This document shows positions 1 through 8,488 of a stretch of 64,000 nt of DNA, one piece after another. A program made the translations under genes and the position numbers. The DNA comes from Limosilactobacillus caccae (GTDB lineage Bacteria > Bacillota > Bacilli > Lactobacillales > Lactobacillaceae). The stretch spans positions 209,977 through 273,976 of the forward strand of contig NZ_FTOY01000008.1 of NCBI RefSeq assembly GCF_900156885.1, written 5' to 3'. The notes under the pieces are model-generated. The model saw nothing but the letters and a program-made list of their open reading frames with translations, did not search any database and had not been told where the DNA came from. How positions within the stretch are numbered: position 1 is the stretch's first letter; each line of letters opens with the position of its first letter.

Positions 1-3000
1 GACAACCCGGCCGAATTACCAGATGGGCAAACCCCTGGAAATTACACAATTCCAGTAACGGTTACCTACCCAGACGGCACCAAGGACACCACAACCGTGA
101 CGGTTACCGTCCTTGATAAGATCATTGACGTAACTAACGACCCAAGTAAGCCAACGCCAGAAGGCTACGTCCGGGTAACCCTGGCAATCGGCGAAGGGGT
201 TGACGGTAACGGTAAGGTTTACGATGTTAAGAAGGGTGAAGCATTAACAGCGGATAACCTACCAACCATTACTGCCAAGGATGGCTACAAGGACGCCCAG
301 TGGCCAGCCGCTGCTACCCAGCCAGTTAGTGAAACCAGCACCTTTACGGCAACGGCTACTAAGATTACTGATGCAGAAACTAACACGCCGGCATACGATG
401 ATGTTAACGTGCCAGCCGGTTCGACTGCCACAACTGACCCAACCTTCACCGATCAAGACGGCAATAAGGTTACCCCACCAGCTGGGACTACGTTTACGGG
501 TGGTGAAGGTACTCCAGACTGGGCCACCGTTGATGGTTCAACCGGGACAGTAACAGTTGCGCCGTCAACTGAGACGCCAAGTGGTGACTACACCGTCCCA
601 GTCGAAGTTAAGTACCCAGACGGTAGCACTGACACAGTTGACGTTCACGTAACAATCACTAATGACGCCGCCGACTACACGGCTCAAGGTGGCGAGTTGA
701 CTAAGGGTTACGGCGAACCAACAACCGCTGACGACGTTACTAGTCAAGTAACGACTAACTACCCAGCAGACAAGGCTGACCAACCAGCAATTAACGTTGA
801 TGACCCAAGTACGTTACCAGATGGGCAAACTCCTGGGGATTACATAATTCCAGTAACGGTTACTTACCCAGACGGCACCAAGGACACCACAACGGTAACA
901 GTTACTGTCCTTGACAAGGTCATTGACGTAACTGATGACCCAAGCAAGCCAACACCAGAAGGCTACGTGCGGGTAACCTTGGCAATCGGCGACGGGGTTG
1001 ACGGTAACGGTAAGGTTTACGATGTTAAGAAGGGCGAAGCATTGACCGCGGATAACCTGCCAGCTATTACCGCTAAGGACGGCTACAAGGATGCTCAGTG
1101 GCCAGCTGCCGCTACCCAGCCAGTTAGTGAAACCAGCACCTTTACGGCAACGGCCACTAAGATTACCGATGCAGAGACCAACACGCCGGCATACGATGAT
1201 GTCAACGTACCTGCCGGGACTACCGCAACGACTGACCCAACCTTCACCGATCAGGACGGCAATAAGGTCACTCCACCAGCTGATACGACCTTCACCGGTG
1301 GCGACAACAATCCAGACTGGGCGAAGGTTGATGGCTCAACGGGGACGGTCACTGTCGCACCAGGAACGGATACACCAAGCGGTGATTACACTGTCTCAGT
1401 CGAGGTTAATTACCCAGACGGCAGCACCGACACTGTCGACGTTCACGTCACAATCACTAATGACGCCGCCGACTACACGGCTCAAGGGGGCACAGTAACT
1501 AAGGGTTATGGTGAACCAACAACCGCTGATGACGTGACTAGTCAAGTAATGACCAACTACCCGGCAGATAAGGCTGCTCAACCAACAATCACGGTGGACA
1601 ACCCGGCCGGCTTACCAGATGGCAAGACTGCCGGGAATTACACAATCCCGGTAACCGTCACTTACCCAGATGGCACCAAGGACACCACAACCGTGAAGGT
1701 TACTGTCCTCGATAAGGTCATTGACGTAACTGATGACCCAAGCAAGCCAACACCAGAAGGCTACGTGCGGGTCACCCTGGCAATTGGTGAAGGGGTTGAC
1801 GGTAGTGGCAAGATTTACGATGTTAAGAAGGGTGAAGCATTGACCGCTGACAACCTACCAGCCATTACTGCGAAGGACGGCTACAAGGACGCCCAATGGC
1901 CAGCCGCCGCTACCCAAGCAGTTAGCGAAAGTACAACCTTTACCGCAACGGCTACTAAGGTTGCGGATAATGAGTTAAACAACCCATCATACGATGACGT
2001 TAATGTACCCGCTGGTTCAACCGCAACGACTGACCCAACCTTCACCGATCAAGACGGCAATAAGGTTACTCCACCAGCTGACACGACCTTCACCGGTGGT
2101 AAAAACAATCCAGATTGGGCGAAGGTTGATGGCTCAACGGGAACGGTCACCGTCGCACCAGAAACGGATACACCAAGCGGTGATTACACTGTCTCAGTTG
2201 AGGTTAATTACCCAGACGGCAGCATCGACACCGTTGACGTTCACGTCACAATCACTAATGATGCCGCTGACTACACAGCCCAAGGTGGCACAGTAACTAA
2301 GGGTTATGGTGAACCAACAACTGCTGACGACGTTACTAGTCAAGTAACGACTAACTACCCAGCAGACAAGGCTGCTCAACCAGCAATTAACGTTGATGAC
2401 CCAAGTACGTTACCAGATGGCAAGACTGCCGGGGATTACACGATCCCGGTAACGGTAACCTACCCAGACGGCACCAAGGACACCGCGACGGTGACAGTTA
2501 CCATCCTTGATAAGGTTATTGACGTGACTAACGACCCAAGCAAGCCAACGCCAGAAGGCTACGTTCGCGTAAGCTTTGAAGCTGGTGACCATGGTAGCTT
2601 TGCGGCTGGGACAAGCACGGTCTTTGATGTAAAGAAGGGAACAACAGCGAGCGAATTGCCTGTTCCAACAGTTACCGCTGCCAAGGGTTACAACCATGAA
2701 GGCTGGAACCCAGCATTGCCGACGAATGTTGATGCTAGTGCTACTTACGTTGCCCAGTATGAAGCAACTAAGCCAGCTGGCAAGCCAATCATTGTTGATC
2801 CGGGCCAACAACCGGACCCAAGTGATGGGATCAGTAATAAGGATGACCTTCCAGACGGAACAAGCTTCGAATGGAAGGATCCGGTTGATACCAGCACAAC
2901 TGGTAAACAGGATGGGACGATTGTTGTTACTTACCCAGATGGGGCACAAGCAGAAGTGACGGTAACGATCACCGTAAACGGTGATGCCAGTGCCAACGAC

Positions 3001-3216
3001 GATGCCCAGACCCCTGAAGAAGAGCCAGCAGCGGAAGAAACAACTGTTACGCCTGCAAAGGAAAACCCAGCTGCTAGCCACAGCAACAATGCTGCTAAGC
3101 AAACCTTGCCACAGACAGGGAATGCAAATGAAGCGGGCATTGTCGCTCTGGGTGCCGCAACGGCCTTCTTTGCATTGTTTGGCTTGGCAAAGCGGAAAAA
3201 GAACAATGAAGATTAA
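1..3216 (+). CDS. Rib-like repeat surface adhesin, LPQTG-anchored (5' end outside window)
   Basis: The frame is open from base 1, so the gene begins upstream; 1071 residues are visible. The visible part is three tandem 266-residue units. The same landmark (the DVT(N/D)DPSKPTPEGYVRV segment) recurs at bases 127, 925, 1723 and 2521, exactly 798 bp apart with no indel. Each unit ends in Rib/alpha-type strands (TYPDGTKDTTTVTV). A fourth, diverged unit is followed by an acidic Pro/Glu/Ala stretch. The C-terminus is a sortase signal: LPQTG at bases 3106-3120, a hydrophobic segment and a KRKKN tail. It is therefore a cell-wall-anchored adhesin or spacer stalk. Ligand unknown. The signal peptide cannot be seen. 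Confidence 0.93.
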   Translation, partial: DNPAELPDGQTPGNYTIPVTVTYPDGTKDTTTVTVTVLDKIIDVTNDPSKPTPEGYVRVTLAIGEGVDGNGKVYDVKKGEALTADNLPTITAKDGYKDAQWPAAATQPVSETSTFTATATKITDAETNTPAYDDVNVPAGSTATTDPTFTDQDGNKVTPPAGTTFTGGEGTPDWATVDGSTGTVTVAPSTETPSGDYTVPVEVKYPDGSTDTVDVHVTITNDAADYTAQGGELTKGYGEPTTADDVTSQVTTNYPADKADQPAINVDDPSTLPDGQTPGDYIIPVTVTYPDGTKDTTTVTVTVLDKVIDVTDDPSKPTPEGYVRVTLAIGDGVDGNGKVYDVKKGEALTADNLPAITAKDGYKDAQWPAAATQPVSETSTFTATATKITDAETNTPAYDDVNVPAGTTATTDPTFTDQDGNKVTPPADTTFTGGDNNPDWAKVDGSTGTVTVAPGTDTPSGDYTVSVEVNYPDGSTDTVDVHVTITNDAADYTAQGGTVTKGYGEPTTADDVTSQVMTNYPADKAAQPTITVDNPAGLPDGKTAGNYTIPVTVTYPDGTKDTTTVKVTVLDKVIDVTDDPSKPTPEGYVRVTLAIGEGVDGSGKIYDVKKGEALTADNLPAITAKDGYKDAQWPAAATQAVSESTTFTATATKVADNELNNPSYDDVNVPAGSTATTDPTFTDQDGNKVTPPADTTFTGGKNNPDWAKVDGSTGTVTVAPETDTPSGDYTVSVEVNYPDGSIDTVDVHVTITNDAADYTAQGGTVTKGYGEPTTADDVTSQVTTNYPADKAAQPAINVDDPSTLPDGKTAGDYTIPVTVTYPDGTKDTATVTVTILDKVIDVTNDPSKPTPEGYVRVSFEAGDHGSFAAGTSTVFDVKKGTTASELPVPTVTAAKGYNHEGWNPALPTNVDASATYVAQYEATKPAGKPIIVDPGQQPDPSDGISNKDDLPDGTSFEWKDPVDTSTTGKQDGTIVVTYPDGAQAEVTVTITVNGDASANDDAQTPEEEPAAEETTVTPAKENPAASHSNNAAKQTLPQTGNANEAGIVALGAATAFFALFGLAKRKKNNED
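127..2520 (+). repeat. Three tandem 798-bp coding repeats
   Basis: Units 127-924, 925-1722 and 1723-2520 are in perfect register (266 codons each), highly similar but not identical, and begin again in diverged form at 2521. The sequence before base 127 looks like the end of a further unit, so the array probably continues upstream. Repeats like this commonly vary in copy number between strains. Confidence 0.9.
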
Positions 3217-3260
3217 TTAGTATTATGTAGGGTTAAATTGCTAACTTTAACAAAATAACG

Positions 3261-3305
3261 AAAGCCATGAACTATCTTTGCGCCAATAGTTCATGGCTTT
3301 TTTAT
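3261..3305 (+). terminator. Intrinsic terminator of the adhesin gene
   Basis: A 15-bp perfect stem (AAAGCCATGAACTAT at 3261-3275 with its complement at 3286-3300) is followed by a T run. Confidence 0.92.
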
Positions 3306-3320
3306 TACCCGCTAGGATAC

Positions 3321-3366
3321 AAAAAGCAGGATCTACAAGTCAATTGCTTATGAGATCCTGCTTTTT
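3321..3366. terminator. Bidirectional terminator between adhesin and PepSY gene
   Basis: A 14-bp stem, AAAAAGCAGGATCT at 3321-3334 with AGATCCTGCTTTTT at 3353-3366, has an A run on one side and a T run on the other. It can end transcripts from either strand, including the minus-strand PepSY gene. Confidence 0.8.
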
Positions 3367-3410
3367 GCTGATTTAAGTTAAGTGCCGGCGGCTGGACAAC
3401 CACTCAGTGA

Positions 3411-4040
3411 CTAGTTGTTATCCTTTTCAGTGCTGATCACGGCCTTTGAGCCAGCATCAATGGTTACCTCCGTAGCGTGGCGCCCGTCGACAACCTTAAC
3501 TTCCCAGACGGCCTTGTCCTTTTCCTGTTTTAGTTCCCATTCACGGCTCTTCCCCTTCTTAGCGGCATCTTCAGCAATCTTACTTGCTTCGTCCCTGCTG
3601 ATTGCCTTGCCCGGGTCGAGCTGGTATTCTTCTTCGCCGCGGTCACGCTTTTCACTCTCACTTTTTACGACCTTACCAGTCTTGGCGTTGACTTTTACCT
3701 CGTACTCCTTGGTATCGTCAAAGCCCTTGACTTCGTATACGTACTTGCCGTGTTCATCATCGAGTAAAATTTCGCTGAGCTGCTTGTTTTGGTACTTCTG
3801 GTTAAACTTGTCCACTGCCGTGTTTTGGTCAACCTTGATGTCGCTCAGCTTGGCCTGCTTCTTCGCCGCCATTACTGCAGGGTGGAAGTCTGTGTCAGCG
3901 GCCATCATGCCAATCGTCCCACCAGCACCCATGAGAAGGCCGGCGCAAACACCTAGGGTAATCATCGTCCGCTTGCTTAAGCCGTGCTTCTTTTCAGTTG
4001 CCGTGTCCTTGTTTTGAATTTGTTTTTGCTTGTCAGTCAT
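3411..4040 (-). CDS. Membrane-anchored PepSY-domain protein
   Basis: This is a protein of 209 residues with a charged N-terminus, one membrane segment (about residues 25-48) and an outer part holding two PepSY-like repeats (KYVYEVKGFDDTKEYEVKVNAKTGKVV and a C-terminal AVWEVKVVDG stretch). PepSY domains are extracytoplasmic modules often linked to peptidase inhibition or sensing; the role here is not known. The start is set by the ribosome site: AGGAGG at 4050-4055 touches an upstream in-frame ATG (4049), leaving no spacing, but lies 9 nt from the ATG at 4040. It follows the two-component genes in the same direction with a 110-bp gap, so it may be a target or partner of that system (inference). 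Confidence 0.8.
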   Translation of the reverse strand: MTDKQKQIQNKDTATEKKHGLSKRTMITLGVCAGLLMGAGGTIGMMAADTDFHPAVMAAKKQAKLSDIKVDQNTAVDKFNQKYQNKQLSEILLDDEHGKYVYEVKGFDDTKEYEVKVNAKTGKVVKSESEKRDRGEEEYQLDPGKAISRDEASKIAEDAAKKGKSREWELKQEKDKAVWEVKVVDGRHATEVTIDAGSKAVISTEKDNN

Positions 4041-4150
4041 TTTACTCATCCTCCTAAGTTCTTTTCTTAAGTTTGTAACTATATATTAACGGAGGAGCGC
4101 AAAAGAAAAACCAAAATTGGGTGAAAGTAAGATGAAGAAATCTTCATTTT

Positions 4151-5482
4151 TTATCGCGGTAGGGTCACGGTGAAAATGGTCCCCCGGGGCTGGTTAGCCG
4201 TGATCGTGATGTCACCACCGTGCTTATCGACAATCGCCTTAACGATGGCGAGGCCAATTCCTGAACCGGGGATCTTGCTTGAGTGGGACTGGTCTTCGCG
4301 AAAGAAGCGGTTAAAGACCTTTTCCCGGTTTGCTTTTGCAATCCCACAGCCCTCGTCAGCAACCGTCAAGACTAGCTGGAACCCAGTTGGTTGCAGACTG
4401 ACGGTGATTGTTGAAGCAGTGGGGGAGTACTTGGCGGCGTTGTCGACCAGGTTATGGATGAGCCGCTGAAAATCGCTGGCCGTCATCGGGTATTGGCAGT
4501 TAGCCGGAAGGTCTGTGACGAACTGGCGCTGGTACACCGCACGGAGGGAAGTGATTTCAGTCCTGATGACCGCAACGAGGTCCAGTGATTCGACAGGTGC
4601 GCGCGACCGGTGTCCCTCTAAGGTGAGCAGGTCGTTGATCATCCCCTGCATCCGCTGGCTCTCCTCGTCGATGTAACCGAGGGACTTACTGACCAGTTCC
4701 GGGTGGGCATCACCATGCCGCTTGATTAAGTTGACGTGTCCCATGATCGCCGACAGGGGGGTCTTCAACTCGTGCGAGGCATTGGCGATAAACTCCTTTT
4801 CCCGTTGCATCGCATGGGTTTGACGGTCGAGCAACTCATTGACCGACTCGGCGACGTTTTTGACTTCCACCGGTTCTGCCGGGACAGTGATCAACTGCTG
4901 GTCACTTCCGGTGGGGTCAAGTTGGTCAATCTCGGCATCCAGCTGGGTGAGGGGCGCAGTCCACCGCCGGGCCAACCGCCGGATCAGGGGAAGGGCGATG
5001 ATGGTTGCCAGGAGGTTGATGACAATCGTGACCCCGACCAGCCAGCCGGCGAGCCGGACGAGGTCATCGACGTTAATGGCAACGCAGACTTGGCCGCCAT
5101 GCAATTTTTGGCGTATCAGGTAGTAGACCCCGTCATCGGTGACCCGCAGATTCCTGACGGCCATCTGCTGCTGGCGGATTCGGAGAAAAATCTTCGGTGC
5201 CTTGGGGGAGGCAAAACGCTCTCCCTGGCTAGTGACGATCTCAATCGCGTCATCATCTTGGCGGGCAACATAGGCACTCAAAAGCGGCCCCCAGTCTTTT
5301 CCTGGTGCCCAGTCGTCGTCGATCGTTTCGATTACCTCGGCGGCTTGCTCATCGGCATAGTGGTAAACCAGCCCGGTAGCGGTAGTGATGAAGATGGCGT
5401 TAACGACCAGCAGGATAATGACAAATAAGCCAATGAATAGGTGGGTGAGTCTGCCCGCCGCGGTTGCGTTATTCCTGTTCAT
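4151..5482 (-). CDS. Two-component sensor histidine kinase
   Basis: This is a 443-residue membrane kinase. Membrane segments lie at about 12-39 and 145-166 with an extracytoplasmic sensor region between them. A HAMP-like linker follows, then the dimerisation box ANASHELKTPLSAI with phospho-acceptor His237, and a HATPase domain with N, G1 (DEGCGI) and G2 (GSGIGLAIVKAI) boxes. The ATG overlaps the end of the regulator gene by 14 bp, so the two are translationally coupled. The signal cannot be read from the sequence. Confidence 0.93.
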   Translation of the reverse strand: MNRNNATAAGRLTHLFIGLFVIILLVVNAIFITTATGLVYHYADEQAAEVIETIDDDWAPGKDWGPLLSAYVARQDDDAIEIVTSQGERFASPKAPKIFLRIRQQQMAVRNLRVTDDGVYYLIRQKLHGGQVCVAINVDDLVRLAGWLVGVTIVINLLATIIALPLIRRLARRWTAPLTQLDAEIDQLDPTGSDQQLITVPAEPVEVKNVAESVNELLDRQTHAMQREKEFIANASHELKTPLSAIMGHVNLIKRHGDAHPELVSKSLGYIDEESQRMQGMINDLLTLEGHRSRAPVESLDLVAVIRTEITSLRAVYQRQFVTDLPANCQYPMTASDFQRLIHNLVDNAAKYSPTASTITVSLQPTGFQLVLTVADEGCGIAKANREKVFNRFFREDQSHSSKIPGSGIGLAIVKAIVDKHGGDITITANQPRGTIFTVTLPR

Positions 5483-6164
5483 CAGCCTGCTCCGTTAAGA
5501 TGTAACCCACACCGCGTACTGTCTTGATCTGGTCCCGGTGTGCACCAAGTTTGTTGCGGAGGGCGCGGACATAGACGTCCACCGTATTTGTCTGGCCGTC
5601 AAAGTCGTAACCCCAAATTTGGTTGAGGAGGTCGTCGCGGGAGAGGACGGTGCCTGGCTTTTCAAGAAAGGCCTGCATCAGGGCAAATTCCTTCGGCGTT
5701 AGGTGGACCACGGCCCCGTCAAGGGTAAACTGGTGCTTGACCAGGTCAATTTTAAATGGCCCCTGCTGGTAAACGGGACTATTGTGCGGTTGGTCCTGCC
5801 TAAGCCGGCGGATGATCACCCTAATTCGGGCAAGTAGTTCTTCAATTGCAAAGGGCTTCGTGATGTAGTCGTCAAGGCCCTGGTCGAGCGCCATGCTGAT
5901 GTCGGAAGTTTGGCTGCGGGCGGTGATCATAATTACCGGAACATTACTGGTCTGGCGGATTCGTCGGAGGACCGTTAGCCCGTCATACACCGGCAGCATC
6001 CAGTCGAGGAGGATGAGGGTCGGTTGCTTTTGGGCGAAAAGTTCAAGGGCCTGGCGACCGTCTTGTGCCCAGATTACCTCGTAGCCCTCCAGCGATAGTT
6101 CGGTCTGGACAAAACTAGCCAAACTCTCTTCATCTTCTACTAATAAAATTGTTGCGTTATCCAT
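5469..6164 (-). CDS. OmpR/PhoB-family response regulator
   Basis: This is a 231-residue regulator. The receiver domain has acidic residues E10-D11, phospho-acceptor Asp54 (LILLDWMLP), Thr81 and Lys103. The C-terminal winged helix ends with the typical NTVDVYVRALRNKLG and IKTVRGVGYIL. The ATG at 6164 is preferred over longer readings because a GCGAGGT ribosome site lies 7-8 nt upstream and the receiver fold starts immediately (NATILLVEDEE). It is the first gene of a regulator-kinase pair, followed by the PepSY gene. Confidence 0.94.
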   Translation of the reverse strand: MDNATILLVEDEESLASFVQTELSLEGYEVIWAQDGRQALELFAQKQPTLILLDWMLPVYDGLTVLRRIRQTSNVPVIMITARSQTSDISMALDQGLDDYITKPFAIEELLARIRVIIRRLRQDQPHNSPVYQQGPFKIDLVKHQFTLDGAVVHLTPKEFALMQAFLEKPGTVLSRDDLLNQIWGYDFDGQTNTVDVYVRALRNKLGAHRDQIKTVRGVGYILTEQADEQE

Positions 6165-6218
6165 GCATATACCTCGCCGTAAATAATATAATGAAAGAAA
6201 AAAGGATCGGTGATTTGA

Positions 6219-6455
6219 ATGCGGACGATCAAAGTGTTTACGGAGCAGTTTTGCCCCGCCTGTACAATGACGAAGGACTACCTTGCCCACCATCAGATCG
6301 CTGCCCAGCTGATCGATGTGACAACCGATCACGCGGCTAGCGCGGCCCTGAAGCAACTTGGTTACACCAGCCTGCCACTGGTCTTAGTTGACGAAGATGG
6401 GCAGATGAGGGTGTGGACCGGCTACCGTCCGGACCTGTTGGCGACGCTATCGTAA
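6219..6455 (+). CDS. Glutaredoxin/NrdH-like redox protein
   Basis: This 78-residue thioredoxin-fold protein has a CPAC active site (Cys12, Cys15) directly after the first strand and a conserved TSLPLVLVD cis-proline region. Such proteins reduce ribonucleotide reductase or other disulfides. It is divergent from the response regulator (54-bp gap, containing AAAGGAT before the ATG and a TATAAT-like box). Its 3' end overlaps nagB tail to tail by 9 bp. Confidence 0.85.
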   Translation: MRTIKVFTEQFCPACTMTKDYLAHHQIAAQLIDVTTDHAASAALKQLGYTSLPLVLVDEDGQMRVWTGYRPDLLATLS

Positions 6456-7151
6456 CTGACTAGCGGCTGGCCGGTCGATGATGATCGTGGCGTTGGGGTG
6501 GGTCTGCAAAACGGACGCCGGAACCGCGGGGGTTACTTCGCCATCGACGGTTGCCGCAATGGCAGCCGCCTTTTGCTCACCAAAGGCCATTAATATGATG
6601 TGCTTGGCCTGCATAATTGAGCCAATCCCCATCGTGTAGGCCTCACTCGGTACCTCTGCTGGGGAAGCAAAGAAGCGGGCATTTGCCGCAATTGTTGAGG
6701 CTGTTAATTGAACCTTGTGGGTTTGACTGTCGAAGGGCGTGCCCGGTTCGTTAAAACCGATGTGGCCGTTTTGCCCGATTCCCAGAATCTGGGTGTCAAT
6801 TGGGTGGTCCGCTAGCACCTGGTTGTATTCAGCGATTACCTCGTCGGCGTTGCGGTTGGTACCGTCGGGGATGAAACTTTGCTTAAATGGCTTCTTGCTA
6901 AACAAGTGCTGGTGCATGAAGTGGTGGTAGCTCTGTGGATTGGTCGGGGCAATTCCGACGTATTCGTCGAGATTGACGGCGGTCAAAGCAGAACAATCGA
7001 GTTCACTTGCACAAATTTCATCATAAAGGCCGACGGGGGTACTCCCAGTCGCTAGGCCGAGCACCGTGGCGCCCTGAGCAATATCTTGTTGCAGGAGGCT
7101 AAAGGCCTTCTTGCTGGCGGCAATTTTATTTTCTGTAATAATTACTTGCAT
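6447..7151 (-). CDS. nagB: Glucosamine-6-phosphate deaminase NagB
   Basis: This 234-residue enzyme converts glucosamine-6-phosphate to fructose-6-phosphate and ammonia. Visible hallmarks are [12 protein letters not shown] (phosphate binding), NLDEYVG with Asp62, and [14 protein letters not shown] with the catalytic His region. The ATG at 7151 is chosen over an in-frame GTG at 7160 because that GTG is part of the GAGGTG ribosome site. It lies downstream of the sucrose operon in the same direction, beyond a terminator. Confidence 0.95.
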   Translation of the reverse strand: MQVIITENKIAASKKAFSLLQQDIAQGATVLGLATGSTPVGLYDEICASELDCSALTAVNLDEYVGIAPTNPQSYHHFMHQHLFSKKPFKQSFIPDGTNRNADEVIAEYNQVLADHPIDTQILGIGQNGHIGFNEPGTPFDSQTHKVQLTASTIAANARFFASPAEVPSEAYTMGIGSIMQAKHIILMAFGEQKAAAIAATVDGEVTPAVPASVLQTHPNATIIIDRPAASQLR

Positions 7152-7175
7152 ATTATTCACCTCACATTAATATTT

Positions 7176-7206
7176 TAACAAAAAAGAGCCCGCAACTGAC
7201 GGACTC
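7176..7206 (-). terminator. Terminator of the sucrose operon
   Basis: Read on the minus strand, GAGTCCG and CGGGCTC form a stem (7186-7192 with 7200-7206), followed by TTTTTT. It lies between the permease gene and nagB. Confidence 0.85.
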
Positions 7207-7216
7207 GAAAAAATTA

Positions 7217-8482
7217 TTAATTAAGTGGTTGACCATTAACGTCTTGGTCATCCTTTTTCAAAATAAAGGTGGCGTAAATCCCAGCAACTAACACGATTCC
7301 GGAAATTACCAGGAAGGTGTGGCTGTAACCGATGTGGTCACGAAGGTTACCGAGCGGTGTGGAGAAGATGATTTGACCAACCTGAGCGGCAATCTGGTAA
7401 CCAACCATGTAGAGGGTGGCGGAAACCTTTGGATCAAAGTGGAGGGTGAAGTAACGGAAGAGACCAAGGGCAAACAAAGCCGTTTCCGGTGCGTGGAGCA
7501 ACTTGATCAGTGATACGCCGAGCGGGTTAGTAACTAGCCCACAGCCACCGATCCGGAGAACCATGATGATGATCCCGAGGAGCAGGGTCTTTCGAACCCC
7601 GATCTTCTTCATGATCCATGGAACACAGGCCATCATGATTGCTTCCAGGAAGACTTCGATCGAGTTTAAGATCCCGTACATCTGTTGCCCAACAGCCTTT
7701 GAGGCAAAGAACTGGGTAAAGAATTGGGGGAACATCTGCTGGTCAAAGACGGTGTAGAATGTCCAACTCAAGATGATGTAGATAACGATTTGCCAGAGAG
7801 CTTTCATCTTAAAGACGGAGAGAATTTCATTGAATGATGGCGTTGTCTTTTCCCGTTCGTTTTCCTGCTGGTTAACGTACTTCTTGAAGGTCTCCGGGTT
7901 CTTGCCAGGATGGTCGAAGACAAGGATTAATAAGAGGACTAAGGAAATAACGGATGAGGTCCAAAAGACCAATTCCGGGTTAATCGTGAACAAGAAACCA
8001 GCGGCTAAGGCAGAAACAGCGTAACCAAATGATCCCCACGCCCGGGACTGCCCGTATTCAAAGCCGTAGCGCCGGCTAAACCGTTCTGTCAATGCTTCAA
8101 AGGTTGGCGAAGCAGCGAGGAAGGCGAATGAGAGATAGAGGGAACCGAGGATGGCACCGATGTAGAAGTTGCTGTGCAGCAGTGGCGCGTAGACCCAGGA
8201 GAAGAAGGGACCGAGCAACATTTGTAAGACTGCACAGACAATCAGCAGGTTCCGTTTAATCCCCAGTTTATCCTGGATTGCCCCGTAGACAAACATGAGG
8301 ACCAGGGTAATTGCGGAGTTAAAGGAGTAGATCGTCCCGACTTGTTCACCGGAGAAGCCCAGGGAGTTAGTCAACCAGATCTGGAAGAATGACCACCAGA
8401 TCCCCCAACCGGTGAAGAAGAGAAGGATTACTAACGAGGTTGAACGATAAAATGGATTTTTAAAAAGACTTTTCTTTTTCAT
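7217..8482 (-). CDS. Sucrose/oligosaccharide:proton symporter (LacY-type MFS)
   Basis: This is a 421-residue, 12-helix permease of the oligosaccharide:H+ symporter family. Helix 1 (GIWWSFFQIWLT) and the loop with FEYGQSRAWGSFGYA match the LacY/CscB pattern. The start lies 6 bp beyond the GH32 stop, so it is translated from the same message. Substrate assignment to sucrose or a fructo-oligosaccharide follows from the partner hydrolase. The imported sugar would be unphosphorylated. Confidence 0.88.
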   Translation of the reverse strand: MKKKSLFKNPFYRSTSLVILLFFTGWGIWWSFFQIWLTNSLGFSGEQVGTIYSFNSAITLVLMFVYGAIQDKLGIKRNLLIVCAVLQMLLGPFFSWVYAPLLHSNFYIGAILGSLYLSFAFLAASPTFEALTERFSRRYGFEYGQSRAWGSFGYAVSALAAGFLFTINPELVFWTSSVISLVLLLILVFDHPGKNPETFKKYVNQQENEREKTTPSFNEILSVFKMKALWQIVIYIILSWTFYTVFDQQMFPQFFTQFFASKAVGQQMYGILNSIEVFLEAIMMACVPWIMKKIGVRKTLLLGIIIMVLRIGGCGLVTNPLGVSLIKLLHAPETALFALGLFRYFTLHFDPKVSATLYMVGYQIAAQVGQIIFSTPLGNLRDHIGYSHTFLVISGIVLVAGIYATFILKKDDQDVNGQPLN

Positions 8483-8488
8483 TAAAAA

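Noticed and set aside
127..2520. CRISPR-like repeat array
   Set aside because: The repeats are 798-bp coding units without unique spacers and lie in one reading frame.
4041..4049. Upstream ATG of the PepSY gene as start
   Set aside because: AGGAGG is directly adjacent, leaving zero spacing; the ATG at 4040 is 9 nt away.
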